Below, one piece after another: positions 8,557-17,177 of a stretch of DNA of 64,000 nucleotides. The DNA is from Actinopolyspora lacussalsi subsp. righensis (GTDB taxonomy: Bacteria; Actinomycetota; Actinomycetes; Mycobacteriales; Pseudonocardiaceae). Position numbers and translations under genes: made by a program. Each line of letters starts with the position of its first letter. Positions within the stretch are counted from its first letter, which is position 1. Under the pieces are notes generated by a model, which was not told the origin of the DNA, made no database searches, and saw only the letters and a program-made list of their open reading frames with translations. The stretch covers positions 372,001 through 436,000 of the forward strand of contig NZ_FPAT01000002.1 in assembly GCF_900116555.1 (NCBI RefSeq), written 5' to 3'.

Positions 8557-8580
8557 GGGAAAATTCGAAGGGTTGCAACT

Positions 8581-9342
8581 ATGAATGATACGGCTGCGCA
8601 GGTAAATGACAAGGCGAACGAAGTTGATGTGAAAATCAAAGAGTTTTTCGATAAAGCTAATGATATTCTAAGTTGGGTTCCTGATGCGTTTTCACATTTG
8701 ATTGATCCTGTCAAGAAGGGGTTGCATGATATCAGTCAAAAAATGCAGGAGTTTTGGAATGATGTCAAAAGATTTCTGATTACTGAACGAGGTGAGCCTG
8801 ATGCGCTTAAGGGTGCTGGCGATCAGTGGATGAGCCAGGTCGGTGATCCGGTACATGATACCGCTGGCGATATTGCGCTTCCCAAGCTGCGTACATACCT
8901 CGAATGGGAAGGAAAGGCGTCCGAAGCCTACAAGGCACTCGTGCCCGCGCAGGCTGAGGGGCTCAAGGGCATCAAGGGACTGGCGGAGCAGCTCAGAACG
9001 TCCCTGACGAATTTGGGTAACGCAATCGAGTCATTCTGGACTGCCGTGCTCATTGCGTTGGGAGCATTCGTCGTAGCCATTGTAGCCGCCATAGTTGAGG
9101 CGTGCGGTATCGTGACCTTGCCTGCTGCCATTCCTACCCTGCTGGGTGCGGTGGGCGCTGCCATCGGCCTCATCGCGACCGCGGTTTCCTCGACTATGAG
9201 TATGGTCGACACCATCAACGCTGAGCAAACCGCCATCAATCAGAAGATCCGCGACCTCGGCGACGAGTGGACGCGTTCCAACGCTGATCTCTCGGATGCG
9301 ACCACGAATGATGGCGACGCTTCGAACTGGCAGGTTGATTGA
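8581..9342 (+). CDS. Helical ESX-associated membrane protein (LXG-like)
   Basis: 253 aa. The N-terminal half is long amphipathic helices (KANEVDVKIKEFFDKANDIL, then KKGLHDISQKMQEFW). The middle holds a WXG100-like hairpin (about 100-150). Two hydrophobic helices follow (about 155-178 and 185-208), then a short helical tail. I see no recognisable toxin domain. RBS-like GAAGGG lies 8-13 nt before the ATG. It overlaps the next gene by 1 nt. The AT-rich first third and its place after an EspC-like gene suggest a secreted or membrane-inserted partner of that protein. The function is unknown. Confidence 0.65.
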   Translation: MNDTAAQVNDKANEVDVKIKEFFDKANDILSWVPDAFSHLIDPVKKGLHDISQKMQEFWNDVKRFLITERGEPDALKGAGDQWMSQVGDPVHDTAGDIALPKLRTYLEWEGKASEAYKALVPAQAEGLKGIKGLAEQLRTSLTNLGNAIESFWTAVLIALGAFVVAIVAAIVEACGIVTLPAAIPTLLGAVGAAIGLIATAVSSTMSMVDTINAEQTAINQKIRDLGDEWTRSNADLSDATTNDGDASNWQVD

Positions 9343-9920
9343 TGTATCCCGGATCGTTTCCTTACCTCCAGTTTATGTGGGTATCACCACCACTTGAAGC
9401 CAGGATCAGAAAAAAGCTCGCACGTGGTGGCGTCCCATCGATCGTCGCAGCTGTGTTCTTGGGTGTCATCGTTCTGCTTCTCGATGGCGACCTGATGATC
9501 GCGAAGCTGTTTCTCGGAATCGGCACTTTGTGCCTGCTCGCGGCGGGTAGCTATCTTCCGGCTGGACGTCGAAGCTTGTCCGCCGGATATCTTAATTTGA
9601 CTATCGCGGCTCAAGTGCGTCGTCCGTTGCTGGCACTGTCGATTATCGAGGCGGTGTTAATGGGGGTCGCATATCTACCGCTGGTTATTCATGCGACCGA
9701 GCCGACCGACGTGTCAACAGCGTCGCTCGTGATAGCCATGCTGATGCCCGTGTTCATGCTGGGTTTGGTCGTGATGAACTACCTGGTTGTCCGGCGTTTG
9801 TTGCCACCAGGTCCTGAGACCCTCCACAAGTACGGCTTGTCCGGGCAGATCGTAGGACCACCGGTTCAACCGGACTCACCACCCAGCCCTCCGCAGGCAT
9901 CGGGACCGCCACAAGCCTGA
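9342..9920 (+). CDS. Four-helix membrane protein of the ESX cassette
   Basis: 192 aa. Hydrophobic segments lie at about 33-50, 52-70, 90-112 and 123-148, followed by a Pro-rich cytosolic tail. The ATG at 9342 overlaps the TGA of the preceding gene by one base, so the two are translationally coupled. No family recognised. As the last gene of the cassette it may be a membrane partner or immunity-like protein for the preceding helical protein, which is speculation from position only. Confidence 0.6.
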   Translation: MYPGSFPYLQFMWVSPPLEARIRKKLARGGVPSIVAAVFLGVIVLLLDGDLMIAKLFLGIGTLCLLAAGSYLPAGRRSLSAGYLNLTIAAQVRRPLLALSIIEAVLMGVAYLPLVIHATEPTDVSTASLVIAMLMPVFMLGLVVMNYLVVRRLLPPGPETLHKYGLSGQIVGPPVQPDSPPSPPQASGPPQA

Positions 9921-9995
9921 TCAAACGCGTTTTCCCGAAGCTTCTCAGGGGCATGGTCGTTATCCTCCTCCGCCTTTCCCCGGGTGTGCTGGAAA

Positions 9996-10289
9996 TCAGC
10001 GTGACCGTACTGCGACCGCTGCCGCCCTCGCGGCATCGGTGAGGCGGTCGAAGCCGTGCTCGAAGGAACGCGGGATCTCGAATCCCCCGGCGAGTTCGAG
10101 GCCGACGAAGCCGTGCAGCGTGCTGCGAACGTAGCGGGCCGCGTCTACGGCTTCGTCACGGCTGGGGTGCTGGTGGGAGTGGTCGCGGTACGCGGTGGCC
10201 AGGGCGGTGAACGCGTCTCTTCCCGTCTTGCCGGTGGTGGCTCGGTGCAGCACGTCGCCGACTTCGTCGAACTCAAGTTCGTTGCTCAT
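9996..10289 (-). CDS. Stand-alone TetR C-terminal (WHG-like) domain, no HTH
   Basis: 97 aa. The sequence ARYVRSTLHGFVGLELAGGF (about 48-67) and the following FEHGFDRLTDAA match the ligand/dimer domain of WHG-type TetR regulators. The N-terminal helix-turn-helix is absent, and the usual 30-40 residues between the HP motif and this segment are missing. It is either a remnant or a DNA-binding-free modulator. The ATG overlaps the stop of the upstream acyltransferase gene by 4 nt (ATGA), as with every other junction in this operon, which argues for continued translation rather than random decay. Confidence 0.6.
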   Translation of the reverse strand: MSNELEFDEVGDVLHRATTGKTGRDAFTALATAYRDHSHQHPSRDEAVDAARYVRSTLHGFVGLELAGGFEIPRSFEHGFDRLTDAARAAAVAVRSR

Positions 10290-11335
10290 CGGGGTGCGGC
10301 CTCGGACGGTCGACCGCGTCGCGTTCGACCGCCTCGCATGACGGGTTGCTCGATGAATCGCCAGCTCAGCGCCGCCGCCACGATGGTCAGCACCAGGGCC
10401 AGTGGCCCGGCCACCGCACCCAGTTCGGGCCGCAGCCACAGGGTCAGCGGGTAGTTCCACAGGTAGGCCCCGTAGGAGACGAGGCCGAGTGCCGCGAGCC
10501 CCCGGGTCAGCAACGCGCGGTTGCCCAGCTCCTGCCAACGCGACCAGACCAGCAGGAGCGCTGCCGTCAGGGTGGCGATCGTCGGGCCGACCAGCAGGTA
10601 GGTCAGCACGTGACCGCGCAGGGGCAGGATCGACAGCACCGCGAGCCCCGCGAGGGCGAGTGGTACCAACCTGGCGGACATCCACCCCGAGTGGCCGCGC
10701 AGCCGAGTGGCAGCGCCGATCACGAAGCACACGAACCACGAGGTGGGCAGCCCGTAGGCGTTGTCGGGATGGGGCCACAACCAGATCAGCGTCGCCACAC
10801 AACCGGCCAGCACGATCACCGCGGTGGTCACGAGCGTGGCGGTGACGCTGCGACGTGTCCAGGCCAGCGTCAGCAGCGCGGGCCATACCAGGTAGAACTG
10901 CTCCTCGGTGGCCAGCGTCCAACAGTGGAACGCGGCGCCGCCCAAGTGGATGACCGGCAGGTTGCCGGTGAACGTCAGCATCACCGCGACGGTGCGGGGC
11001 AGGCTGCCGCTCTCGTCCAGCGGGTCGACGGTCGCCGTCACCGCGATGAACACGACGATCACCGCGAGCAACGCGGGCAACAGTCTCCGGGCCCTGCGCA
11101 GGTAGAACCGCCGGTAGTCGATCCTGCCGCCGGTGGCCAACTCCTTGGTCAGCACTCCGGTGATCAGGTAACCACTCAGCGTGAAGAACATCACGATCCC
11201 GACCACGCCCGCACCGGGGAATACGTCGGGGAAGGCGTGGCGCAGCATGACGAGTAGGACCGCGAGACCCCGGAGTACGTTGAGACCGACGATCTGTCCG
11301 CCACGTGCGAGCTGTCCGTCCCGTGCTCGGCTCAC
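10286..11335 (-). CDS. Acyltransferase-3 family membrane protein
   Basis: 349 aa. Family signatures are GLNVLRGLAVLLVMLRHAFP at the N-terminus with the catalytic-type R-x10-H pair, FFTLSGYLI, YLRRARRLLPAL and HCWTLATEEQFYLVWPALL. About ten membrane helices follow. Such enzymes acylate sugars or envelope glycans from the membrane. The GTG at 11335 overlaps the ddl stop (GTGA). In VanC-type glycopeptide resistance an acyltransferase-3 membrane domain is fused to the VanT racemase; here both activities are separate genes of one operon. The substrate is unknown. Confidence 0.82.
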   Translation of the reverse strand: MSRARDGQLARGGQIVGLNVLRGLAVLLVMLRHAFPDVFPGAGVVGIVMFFTLSGYLITGVLTKELATGGRIDYRRFYLRRARRLLPALLAVIVVFIAVTATVDPLDESGSLPRTVAVMLTFTGNLPVIHLGGAAFHCWTLATEEQFYLVWPALLTLAWTRRSVTATLVTTAVIVLAGCVATLIWLWPHPDNAYGLPTSWFVCFVIGAATRLRGHSGWMSARLVPLALAGLAVLSILPLRGHVLTYLLVGPTIATLTAALLLVWSRWQELGNRALLTRGLAALGLVSYGAYLWNYPLTLWLRPELGAVAGPLALVLTIVAAALSWRFIEQPVMRGGRTRRGRPSEAAPR

Positions 11336-12327
11336 CCGCTTGCCGCCGCGGCCACTTCGCCGTCGGCCAGGGCCGATCGGATGAGTCCGTCCAACAGCTC
11401 CGGATAGGTCAGTCCCTCGGCGGCGAACATCTTGGGAACCTGGGACTCGGCTGTCATGCCGGGCATCGTGTTCACCTCGTTGAGTACGAAACCATCGGAG
11501 GTCAGGAAGAAGTCGATCCGAGCGAGCCCGCGGCAGCCGAGGGCGTCGTACACCCGCAGGGCCGAATCGGTCAGTTCCCCGACCTCGGCTTCGGTCAGCC
11601 GAGCCGGGATCTCGAACGCCGCGCTTCCGTCGTACTTGGTGGCGGTGTCGAACAGGCCGTCGTCGACCAGGATCTCGAGCGGTGGTCCGACCCGGCGCCC
11701 GTGCTCCGGATCGTCGATCACGGTGACGTCCACCTCGCGGCCCGCCACCACGTGCTCCACGAGCACCCGTTCGTCGAGTTCCAACGCCGCCCGCAGCGCC
11801 GGTTCGAGTTCCGCCGCGGTCCGCACCAGGCGTACCCCGAAACTCGATCCCGCCGCGATCGGCTTGACCACCACGGCTCGGTCGAAGACTACTGTGGACA
11901 GCTCGTTCCACGTGACGAGCCTGTCCGGCGTGGTTCGTACCCCGGCGGCCTCGGCCACCCGCTTCGTCGCCCACTTGTCCATCGCGAGCGCGCCCGCACG
12001 TACCGGCGCACCGACGTACGGGACGTCGGCCAGCTCGCACAAGGCGGCGAGACTTCCGTCCTCGCCTCGTGGTCCGTGCAACAGCGGCATCACCACGTCG
12101 CAATCCGCGAGCACCCCGAGCGCGGCGGCGAGGTCGTCGGCGGGCGAGCTGCCGAGCGGCTGCCCGTCAGGACCCAGCCACCTGCCGTCGCGGCGGATGG
12201 TCAACGCCACCGCCTCGTAGTCGGCGGGGTCGAGTGCCGCACGTACCGAGGCCGCGGAGGCCAGTGAGACATCGTGTTCGCTGTTCTGCCCGCCGCCGAT
12301 CACGGCCACCCGTAACCGTCCGCTCAT
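11332..12327 (-). CDS. ddl: D-alanine-D-alanine ligase family protein
   Basis: 331 aa ATP-grasp ligase: GGGQNSEHDVSLAS at 11-24 (glutamate of the substrate triad at 17), VVVKPIAAGSSFGVRLV at 152-168, RIDFF with D272, and NEVNTMPGMT at 283-292 with E284/N286 for magnesium. The omega loop keeps KY (231-232), as in D-Ala-D-Ala ligases rather than the GSEN loop of VanA. The residue equivalent to Leu282 of E. coli DdlB, a specificity position (Met/Leu in Ddl, Arg in VanA/VanC), is Gln296. The acceptor amino acid is therefore not certain. It overlaps alr by 4 nt. Confidence 0.88.
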   Translation of the reverse strand: MSGRLRVAVIGGGQNSEHDVSLASAASVRAALDPADYEAVALTIRRDGRWLGPDGQPLGSSPADDLAAALGVLADCDVVMPLLHGPRGEDGSLAALCELADVPYVGAPVRAGALAMDKWATKRVAEAAGVRTTPDRLVTWNELSTVVFDRAVVVKPIAAGSSFGVRLVRTAAELEPALRAALELDERVLVEHVVAGREVDVTVIDDPEHGRRVGPPLEILVDDGLFDTATKYDGSAAFEIPARLTEAEVGELTDSALRVYDALGCRGLARIDFFLTSDGFVLNEVNTMPGMTAESQVPKMFAAEGLTYPELLDGLIRSALADGEVAAAASG

Positions 12328-13469
12328 CGAATGCTCCTCCGAATCCGGTGACCGATACCGGTCACGATCTCGTGCGGGATGGTGCCCGCCCAGTGCGCCC
12401 AGTCGTAGACGGTCGGTTCGCCGTCGTCACCCGGACCGAACACCACCGCCTCGGTGCCCGGCTGGACCGGATCGTCCCCCAGATCCACCACGACCTGATC
12501 CATCGAGATCACCCCGGCCACCGGGCACCTTCTGCCCGCGACCAGGACCCAAGCCCCCTCCGATGCGTCCCGACGCAGGCCGTCGGCGTAGCCGACCGGG
12601 AGCAGCGCCAGGTTGGTGGCACGGTCGGTCACATGGGTGTGCCCATAGCCGATCCCGGTTTCGGCGGGTACCCGCCGCACCTGGACGACGGGTGCGGTAA
12701 ATCGCAGCGCGGAGCGCAGTCGCGTGCTCTCGGACGGGTCGATGCCCACCAGCCCGGCTCCGATCCGAACCAGGTCCAGGTGCGTCTCGGGCTCGGTCAG
12801 CGTGGCGGCCGTGGCGGCCAAGTGACGCGTCGAGGGACGGAGCCCGGCCTGTTCAGCCGTCCCCACCCCGCTGAGCATCACTCGCAGTCCGGTCGTGTTC
12901 GCCGGGTGGCCCGGCTCGTCGGCCCTGGCCAGGTGGCCCATCACCCCCACGACCGTGATGTGTCCGGCGATCTCGGCTCGCCGGGCGGTCGTCATCAGGT
13001 CGGCCCACTCGTCCGGAGCGGCGCCGTCGCGGGCCATCCCCGTGTCGAGCTGGAGGTGCACTCGGGCCCGATATCCGGACCACGCGGCGGCCTCGACCAC
13101 GGCCGCCAGGTGGTTCTCACTGGGTACGGCGAGGTCGACCCGGTGCCTGCAAGCGGTCGTGACGTCGGCGTCCACCGGGTTCAGCCAGCTCAGCACCGGT
13201 GCGTCGACTCCGGTGGCGCGCACGGCCAGGGCCTCCGTGATCGACGTGGTGCCGAGCCAGGTCGCGCCGCTCGCGAGCGCGGTTCTGACCATCGCGTGCA
13301 GTCCGTGTCCGAACCCGTCGGCTTTCACCACGGCCATCACTTCGCCGCGTGCCTGCCTTACGAATCGGCGGGTGTTGGCGGCCACGGCGGCCAGGTCGAT
13401 CTCCAGCGTGGGTTCGTGGCCTCCCGTGGTGCTTCGGGAGGTCCGTGGGCGGGTCGCCGGCGCGTTCAT
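12324..13469 (-). CDS. alr: Alanine racemase (PLP)
   Basis: 381 aa. The PLP lysine is K49 in AVVKADGFGHG, and the catalytic tyrosine Y275 lies in GIGYGHTH. VGYADGLRR (292-300) and GVISMDQVVVDL (319-330) complete the fold-III signature. The position of Geobacillus Alr Tyr354 is His here (GIGHR), a site that varies in actinobacteria and is Asn in VanT serine racemases. Serine racemisation is thus conceivable but not shown. The ATG at 13469 overlaps the stop of the dipeptidase gene; a longer frame from 13562 would lie inside that gene. Confidence 0.9.
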   Translation of the reverse strand: MNAPATRPRTSRSTTGGHEPTLEIDLAAVAANTRRFVRQARGEVMAVVKADGFGHGLHAMVRTALASGATWLGTTSITEALAVRATGVDAPVLSWLNPVDADVTTACRHRVDLAVPSENHLAAVVEAAAWSGYRARVHLQLDTGMARDGAAPDEWADLMTTARRAEIAGHITVVGVMGHLARADEPGHPANTTGLRVMLSGVGTAEQAGLRPSTRHLAATAATLTEPETHLDLVRIGAGLVGIDPSESTRLRSALRFTAPVVQVRRVPAETGIGYGHTHVTDRATNLALLPVGYADGLRRDASEGAWVLVAGRRCPVAGVISMDQVVVDLGDDPVQPGTEAVVFGPGDDGEPTVYDWAHWAGTIPHEIVTGIGHRIRRSIR

Positions 13470-14077
13470 GCCGGCACCTTCGCTTCGACAGGTCCGTAGA
13501 TGGCGTGTCCGCTTTCGGTCAGTAACGCCCAGTACCTGTCCCCGTAGGACCAGTGCCACCACTCGGTGGGGTAGTTGACCAGTCCGGCGTCACCGAGCGC
13601 GCGTGCCAGTGTCATCCGGTTGCGCCGTGCCGTCCGGTCCACCTCGGCGTCGAACCAACACGCGCCGTCGCTGCGCTCCGGGGTGGCGTCGACCGCCGTC
13701 CCCATCCACAGTTCCTCGCCCTCCTCGTCGACCAGCGTCAGATCGACCGCCGCTCCGGCCACGTGCGGAGCCACTGCAACGGGTGCGACGAACCGGCTGG
13801 ACAGCCGGTCCAGTTCGGCCTCATCGGCGTCGGGATGCAGCACGCGTAACTCGCCGGTGTAGTCATCGATGATGGCCTGCTGATCCCCCACGCTCCGGTG
13901 GCCCTCCAGAACCCGCAGGTCCACACCGGGCGGCAGCGCGCCCCTGGCCTCGTCCAGCCGGTCGGCGAGCCCCGATCGCACCATGACCCCGGACGCGAAG
14001 GCCAAAGGTATCAGCGGATCACCGTTGTCACGCACACCGATCGCGCGAACTCGCGGGTCAGCCAGCAAGATCGTCAT
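13466..14077 (-). CDS. VanX-type D-Ala-D-Ala dipeptidase (M15D)
   Basis: 203 aa zinc peptidase. Zinc ligands are H105 and D112 in HVAGAAVD and H175 in EWWHW; E172 is the general base and R61 in LEGHRS is the transition-state arginine. Spacing matches VanX. VanX-type enzymes hydrolyse D-Ala-D-Ala so that modified precursors (D-Ala-D-Lac or D-Ala-D-Ser) dominate. It is the first gene of the overlapping operon with alr, ddl and acyltransferase. No VanRS-like pair is nearby, so inducible glycopeptide resistance is not demonstrated; peptidoglycan recycling is the alternative. Confidence 0.85.
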   Translation of the reverse strand: MTILLADPRVRAIGVRDNGDPLIPLAFASGVMVRSGLADRLDEARGALPPGVDLRVLEGHRSVGDQQAIIDDYTGELRVLHPDADEAELDRLSSRFVAPVAVAPHVAGAAVDLTLVDEEGEELWMGTAVDATPERSDGACWFDAEVDRTARRNRMTLARALGDAGLVNYPTEWWHWSYGDRYWALLTESGHAIYGPVEAKVPA

Positions 14078-14363
14078 GTCGTCGACACTATGAACGCACC
14101 GCGTGTCACCACATCGTCCGGAAGTACGAGCGGCAGGGCCGAACGGCCGGTTTTCTCTCCGCCCGGATGGGTCGATCGGTTGGGTGCCACGCCGATCGCT
14201 CCGGAACCGGCCGTTGTTCCACCACGGCCCCGAAGCCGAACGCCAGCTCCCACTGGATCGGGTGGAGCTCCGTCACACGAAGGTCGTTACCCCGCTCTCC
14301 GCCGCGAGAACCGTGCTACCGAGGGAAGGAACCGTTTCTCGTGGCGTTTCGAGGAGTCCTGGG

Positions 14364-14813
14364 ATGGACCTGGCCATGTCCCGTGAAGAGCGGGAGAAAT
14401 TTCTCGCCGAGACGCACGTGGGCGTGATAGCGGTACCGGACGACCGGACGGATCTGGCGCCGCTGCAGCTCCCGATCTGGTACGACTACCGCCCCGGTGG
14501 CGAGATCGTTCTGTTGACCGAACGTGTCTCGCGCAAGGCGGAACTCATCCGCCTCGCCGGCCGCTTCAGCTGTTGCGTCCAGGACGAGCGCCCGCCGTAC
14601 CGGTACGTCAGTGTCGAGGGTCCGGTGGTGGCCGAGGAGGACGTCGATCCGGACGAGTGGGAGGCGTTGGCCCACCGGTATCTCGATGCCGACGAGGCGG
14701 CCTCCTATCTCGCCGCGAATCGTCACCAGCTTCGGGACAACGCGACGTTCCGGATGCGACCGGAGCACTGGCGTACCGCGGACTTCGAGGCTTTCGCCGC
14801 GACGTTCGGTTGA
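14364..14813 (+). CDS. Pyridoxamine 5'-phosphate oxidase-fold (PPOX) protein
   Basis: 149 aa split-barrel flavin/F420-binding type. FLAETHVGVIAVPDD starts the barrel, LPIWYDYRPGGEIVLLT follows, then SRKAELIRLAGRFSCCVQ, and PYRYVSVEGPVV matches the conserved RYVxVxGxa strand. Family members reduce small molecules or bind haem, flavin or F420; the substrate cannot be predicted. ATG at 14364 has GAGGAG 9 nt upstream. The frame is open back to 14103 but that part lacks a matching RBS and looks non-coding. Confidence 0.8.
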   Translation: MDLAMSREEREKFLAETHVGVIAVPDDRTDLAPLQLPIWYDYRPGGEIVLLTERVSRKAELIRLAGRFSCCVQDERPPYRYVSVEGPVVAEEDVDPDEWEALAHRYLDADEAASYLAANRHQLRDNATFRMRPEHWRTADFEAFAATFG

Positions 14814-14910
14814 TCGGCGTTCCGGCCGGGTGAGGAGTGTCCGTGATGTCCCCCAGAATCGAGACCGAGACGTCCGCCCCGAACCGGGAACCACCACCGA
14901 GTACCCGCGT

Positions 14911-15054
14911 GACCACTGCCTGCACCAGCTGTTCGACGCGCGGGCGTGTCGAAACCCCGAGGCCCCGGCCGCGATTCACCACGGTGATGTACTCGGTTAC
15001 GCGGAGCTCCGTGCCCGTGCCCGTGCCCGTGCCCGTGCTCGCGCGCACCGGTGA
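14911..15054 (+). pseudogene. NRPS adenylation-domain remnant
   Basis: The frame reads CLHQLFDARACRNPEAPAAI and then LGYAELRARA before a stop. This matches the start of an NRPS adenylation domain, whose usual form is lheLFeaqa...tPda.A followed by lTYaELnarAnrlA. The conserved nara-type helix has become a run of alternating Arg-Ala encoded by a GC-rich hexamer array, then TGA. No start codon or Shine-Dalgarno fits this frame, and nothing downstream continues an NRPS. It is best read as the decayed 5' end of a lost synthetase module. Confidence 0.6.
15010..15039 (+). repeat. Hexanucleotide tandem repeat (CGTGCC)5
   Basis: Four exact CGTGCC units and a fifth CGTGCT unit in tandem inside the NRPS remnant. 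The array encodes Arg-Ala repeats and probably arose by replication slippage. Confidence 0.9.
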
Positions 15055-15684
15055 CGCCGTGGCCCGACCCGGGTCGTCGAGGGGTTCGCTCATCTCGCAA
15101 CTCCCGTAAGATGTGGTGACTCCGGATGCTACGTCGAGTGTTCGATTAATGGCTCGTGGTGATCCGCTATCGGGTGATCGATTCGCCCGGGATCGCCACT
15201 CACGTGTGCGCTGGCCGCTCGTGAGTTCTCGGGGACGCCAGGGGCAGCCGATTTCCCTTCCCGTGCGACACGATCAGTGCCCTTCCGCGTGTCTCGATTT
15301 GCTCCGTTCCGGATACGGGAGTGCACTGGGTGTATGGGGAACGGCGGTGTGCCGGTACACGGGATCTCACGCCCGGCTGGTCGGTCGGTGTTCGGGTCGA
15401 TCTCGCCGGACCGGGCGCGTTCGGGCCGCTCGTGGCACGTGTGTCACGCGGGGACGGATCGCCCGGTTCCCGTGCGGTGCCGCTCCGGCGCGGAGTGCGG
15501 TCTCGTCGACCGGGGCGTACGAGGACGCACGTGTGCCCGGTACCGCGCCGTTGCCTGAATCCCCACGAGGACGGCGTGGACATGCTCGCCAGGGCCGAGG
15601 TCGTGTTGTGGGACCCGTCGCGGGGCCCGCCGGGTGAGCATGCGGAATTCGCCACCTCGAAACCACCACGAGGAGGCACCAGCA
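15055..15684. other. Non-coding stretch upstream of catalase
   Basis: About 630 bp with only shadow ORFs lacking RBS and family features. Presumably it contains the catalase promoter; I could not identify a convincing regulator site. The Shine-Dalgarno AGGAGG is at 15671-15676. Confidence 0.4.
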
Positions 15685-17148
15685 GTGACGCAGGAAAAAC
15701 CCAAACCCCCGACAACAACCGATGCCGGAATCCCGGTCGAAAGCGACGAGCACTCGTTGACGGTGGGCCCGAACGGGCCGATCCTGCTGCAGGACAACTA
15801 CCTCATCGAGCAGATGGCGCAGTTCAATCGGGAGCGAATCCCGGAACGCCAGCCGCACGCCAAGGGCAACGGCGCGTTCGGTGAGTTCGTCGTTACCAAC
15901 GACGTCAGCGCCTACACGAAGGCTTCCGTGTTCCAGCCGGGCACCCGCACCGAGATGATGATCCGGTTCTCCACGGTCGCCGGTGAGCGCGGCAGCCCGG
16001 ACACCTGGCGTGATCCGCGTGGCTTCGCGGTGAAGTTCTACACCAGCGACGGCAACTACGACATGGTCGGTAACAACACGCCGGTGTTCTTCGTCCGCGA
16101 TCCGATGAAGTTCCAGCACTTCATCCGTTCGCAGAAGCGACGCGCGGACACCAATTCGCGCGACAAGGACATGCAGTGGGACTTCTGGACGCTCTCCCCC
16201 GAGTCGGCGCACCAGGTCACCTGGCTCATGGGCGACCGGGGGATCCCGAAGACCTGGCGGCACATGAACGGCTACTCCAGCCACACCTACATGTGGATCA
16301 ACGCACAGGGCGAGAAGTTCTGGGTCAAGTACCACTTCAAGACCGACCAGGGCGTCGACTTCCTCACGCAGCAGGAGGCCGACCACCTGGCCGGTGCGGA
16401 CGGCGACTACCACCAGCGGGACCTCTATCAGGCCATCGAGAACGGGGATCACCCCAGCTGGACGCTGTACATGCAGATCATGCCGTTCGCCGAGGCCGAG
16501 ACCTACCGGTTCAACCCGTTCGACCTGACCAAGGTCTGGCCCCACGGTGACTATCCGCTCATCGAGGTGGGGCGGATGAAGCTCAACCGGAACCCGACCG
16601 ATCACCACACCGAGATCGAGCAGGCCGCGTTCGAACCGAACAACCTCGTTCCGGGGATCGGTCCGAGCCCGGACAAGATGCTGCTGGCCCGGTTGTTCTC
16701 CTACGCCGATGCCCACCGGGCGCGACTGGGAGCCAACTACAAGCAGATCCCGGTCAACTCGGCCGAGGTGCCCGTCCACAGTTACAGCAAGGACGGCAGC
16801 ATGCGGGTCAACAAGATCTCGGATCCGGTGTACGCACCGAACTCCTACGGTGGTCCCGAGGCCGACACGGCCCGGTTCGGCGAGTACGCCGGTTGGCACA
16901 CCAGTGGGGAGATGGTGCACGAGGCCTACACCCCTCGCCGGGACGACGACGACTTCATCCAGGCGGGCACGCTGGTTCGTGAGGTGATGGACGACGCCGC
17001 CCGGGAGCGGCTGGTCAACAACGTCTCGGGGCACCTGCTCGACGGCGTCACCGAACCGATCCTGCAGCGCGCCTTCGAGTACTGGCGCAACATCGACGAG
17101 GACATCGGCAAGCGCATCGAGCGGGCGGTCCGCAACCACAACGGCTGA
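15685..17148 (+). CDS. katA: Clade-3-type monofunctional haem catalase
   Basis: 487 aa, the small-subunit catalase length. Distal pocket: H58 (RQPHAKG) and N131 (GNNTPVFF). Proximal haem ligand Y340 in [10 protein letters not shown], the RxFxY signature. It dismutates H2O2 in the cytosol. GTG at 15685 is chosen because AGGAGG stands 8 nt upstream; the frame is open 17 codons further. A GC-rich hairpin follows the stop. The animal-type haem peroxidase and PPOX genes nearby give this stretch a redox theme, but they are not in one operon. Confidence 0.96.
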   Translation: MTQEKPKPPTTTDAGIPVESDEHSLTVGPNGPILLQDNYLIEQMAQFNRERIPERQPHAKGNGAFGEFVVTNDVSAYTKASVFQPGTRTEMMIRFSTVAGERGSPDTWRDPRGFAVKFYTSDGNYDMVGNNTPVFFVRDPMKFQHFIRSQKRRADTNSRDKDMQWDFWTLSPESAHQVTWLMGDRGIPKTWRHMNGYSSHTYMWINAQGEKFWVKYHFKTDQGVDFLTQQEADHLAGADGDYHQRDLYQAIENGDHPSWTLYMQIMPFAEAETYRFNPFDLTKVWPHGDYPLIEVGRMKLNRNPTDHHTEIEQAAFEPNNLVPGIGPSPDKMLLARLFSYADAHRARLGANYKQIPVNSAEVPVHSYSKDGSMRVNKISDPVYAPNSYGGPEADTARFGEYAGWHTSGEMVHEAYTPRRDDDDFIQAGTLVREVMDDAARERLVNNVSGHLLDGVTEPILQRAFEYWRNIDEDIGKRIERAVRNHNG

Positions 17149-17177
17149 CCGTTCGGTTCCACTCGCCGCGCCTCGTC

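Noticed and set aside
10346-11257. 303-codon plus-strand ORF over the acyltransferase gene
   Set aside because: Gln/Arg/Gly-rich shadow of the membrane protein on the other strand, which has clear family motifs.
14837-15109. 90-codon ORF with GTG and GAGGAG-like upstream
   Set aside because: Composition is Pro/Arg/Val repeats from the hexamer array, and the alternative frame shows NRPS similarity.
15055-15684. Possible gene between the NRPS remnant and catalase
   Set aside because: All frames are shadows or lack start, RBS and conserved character.
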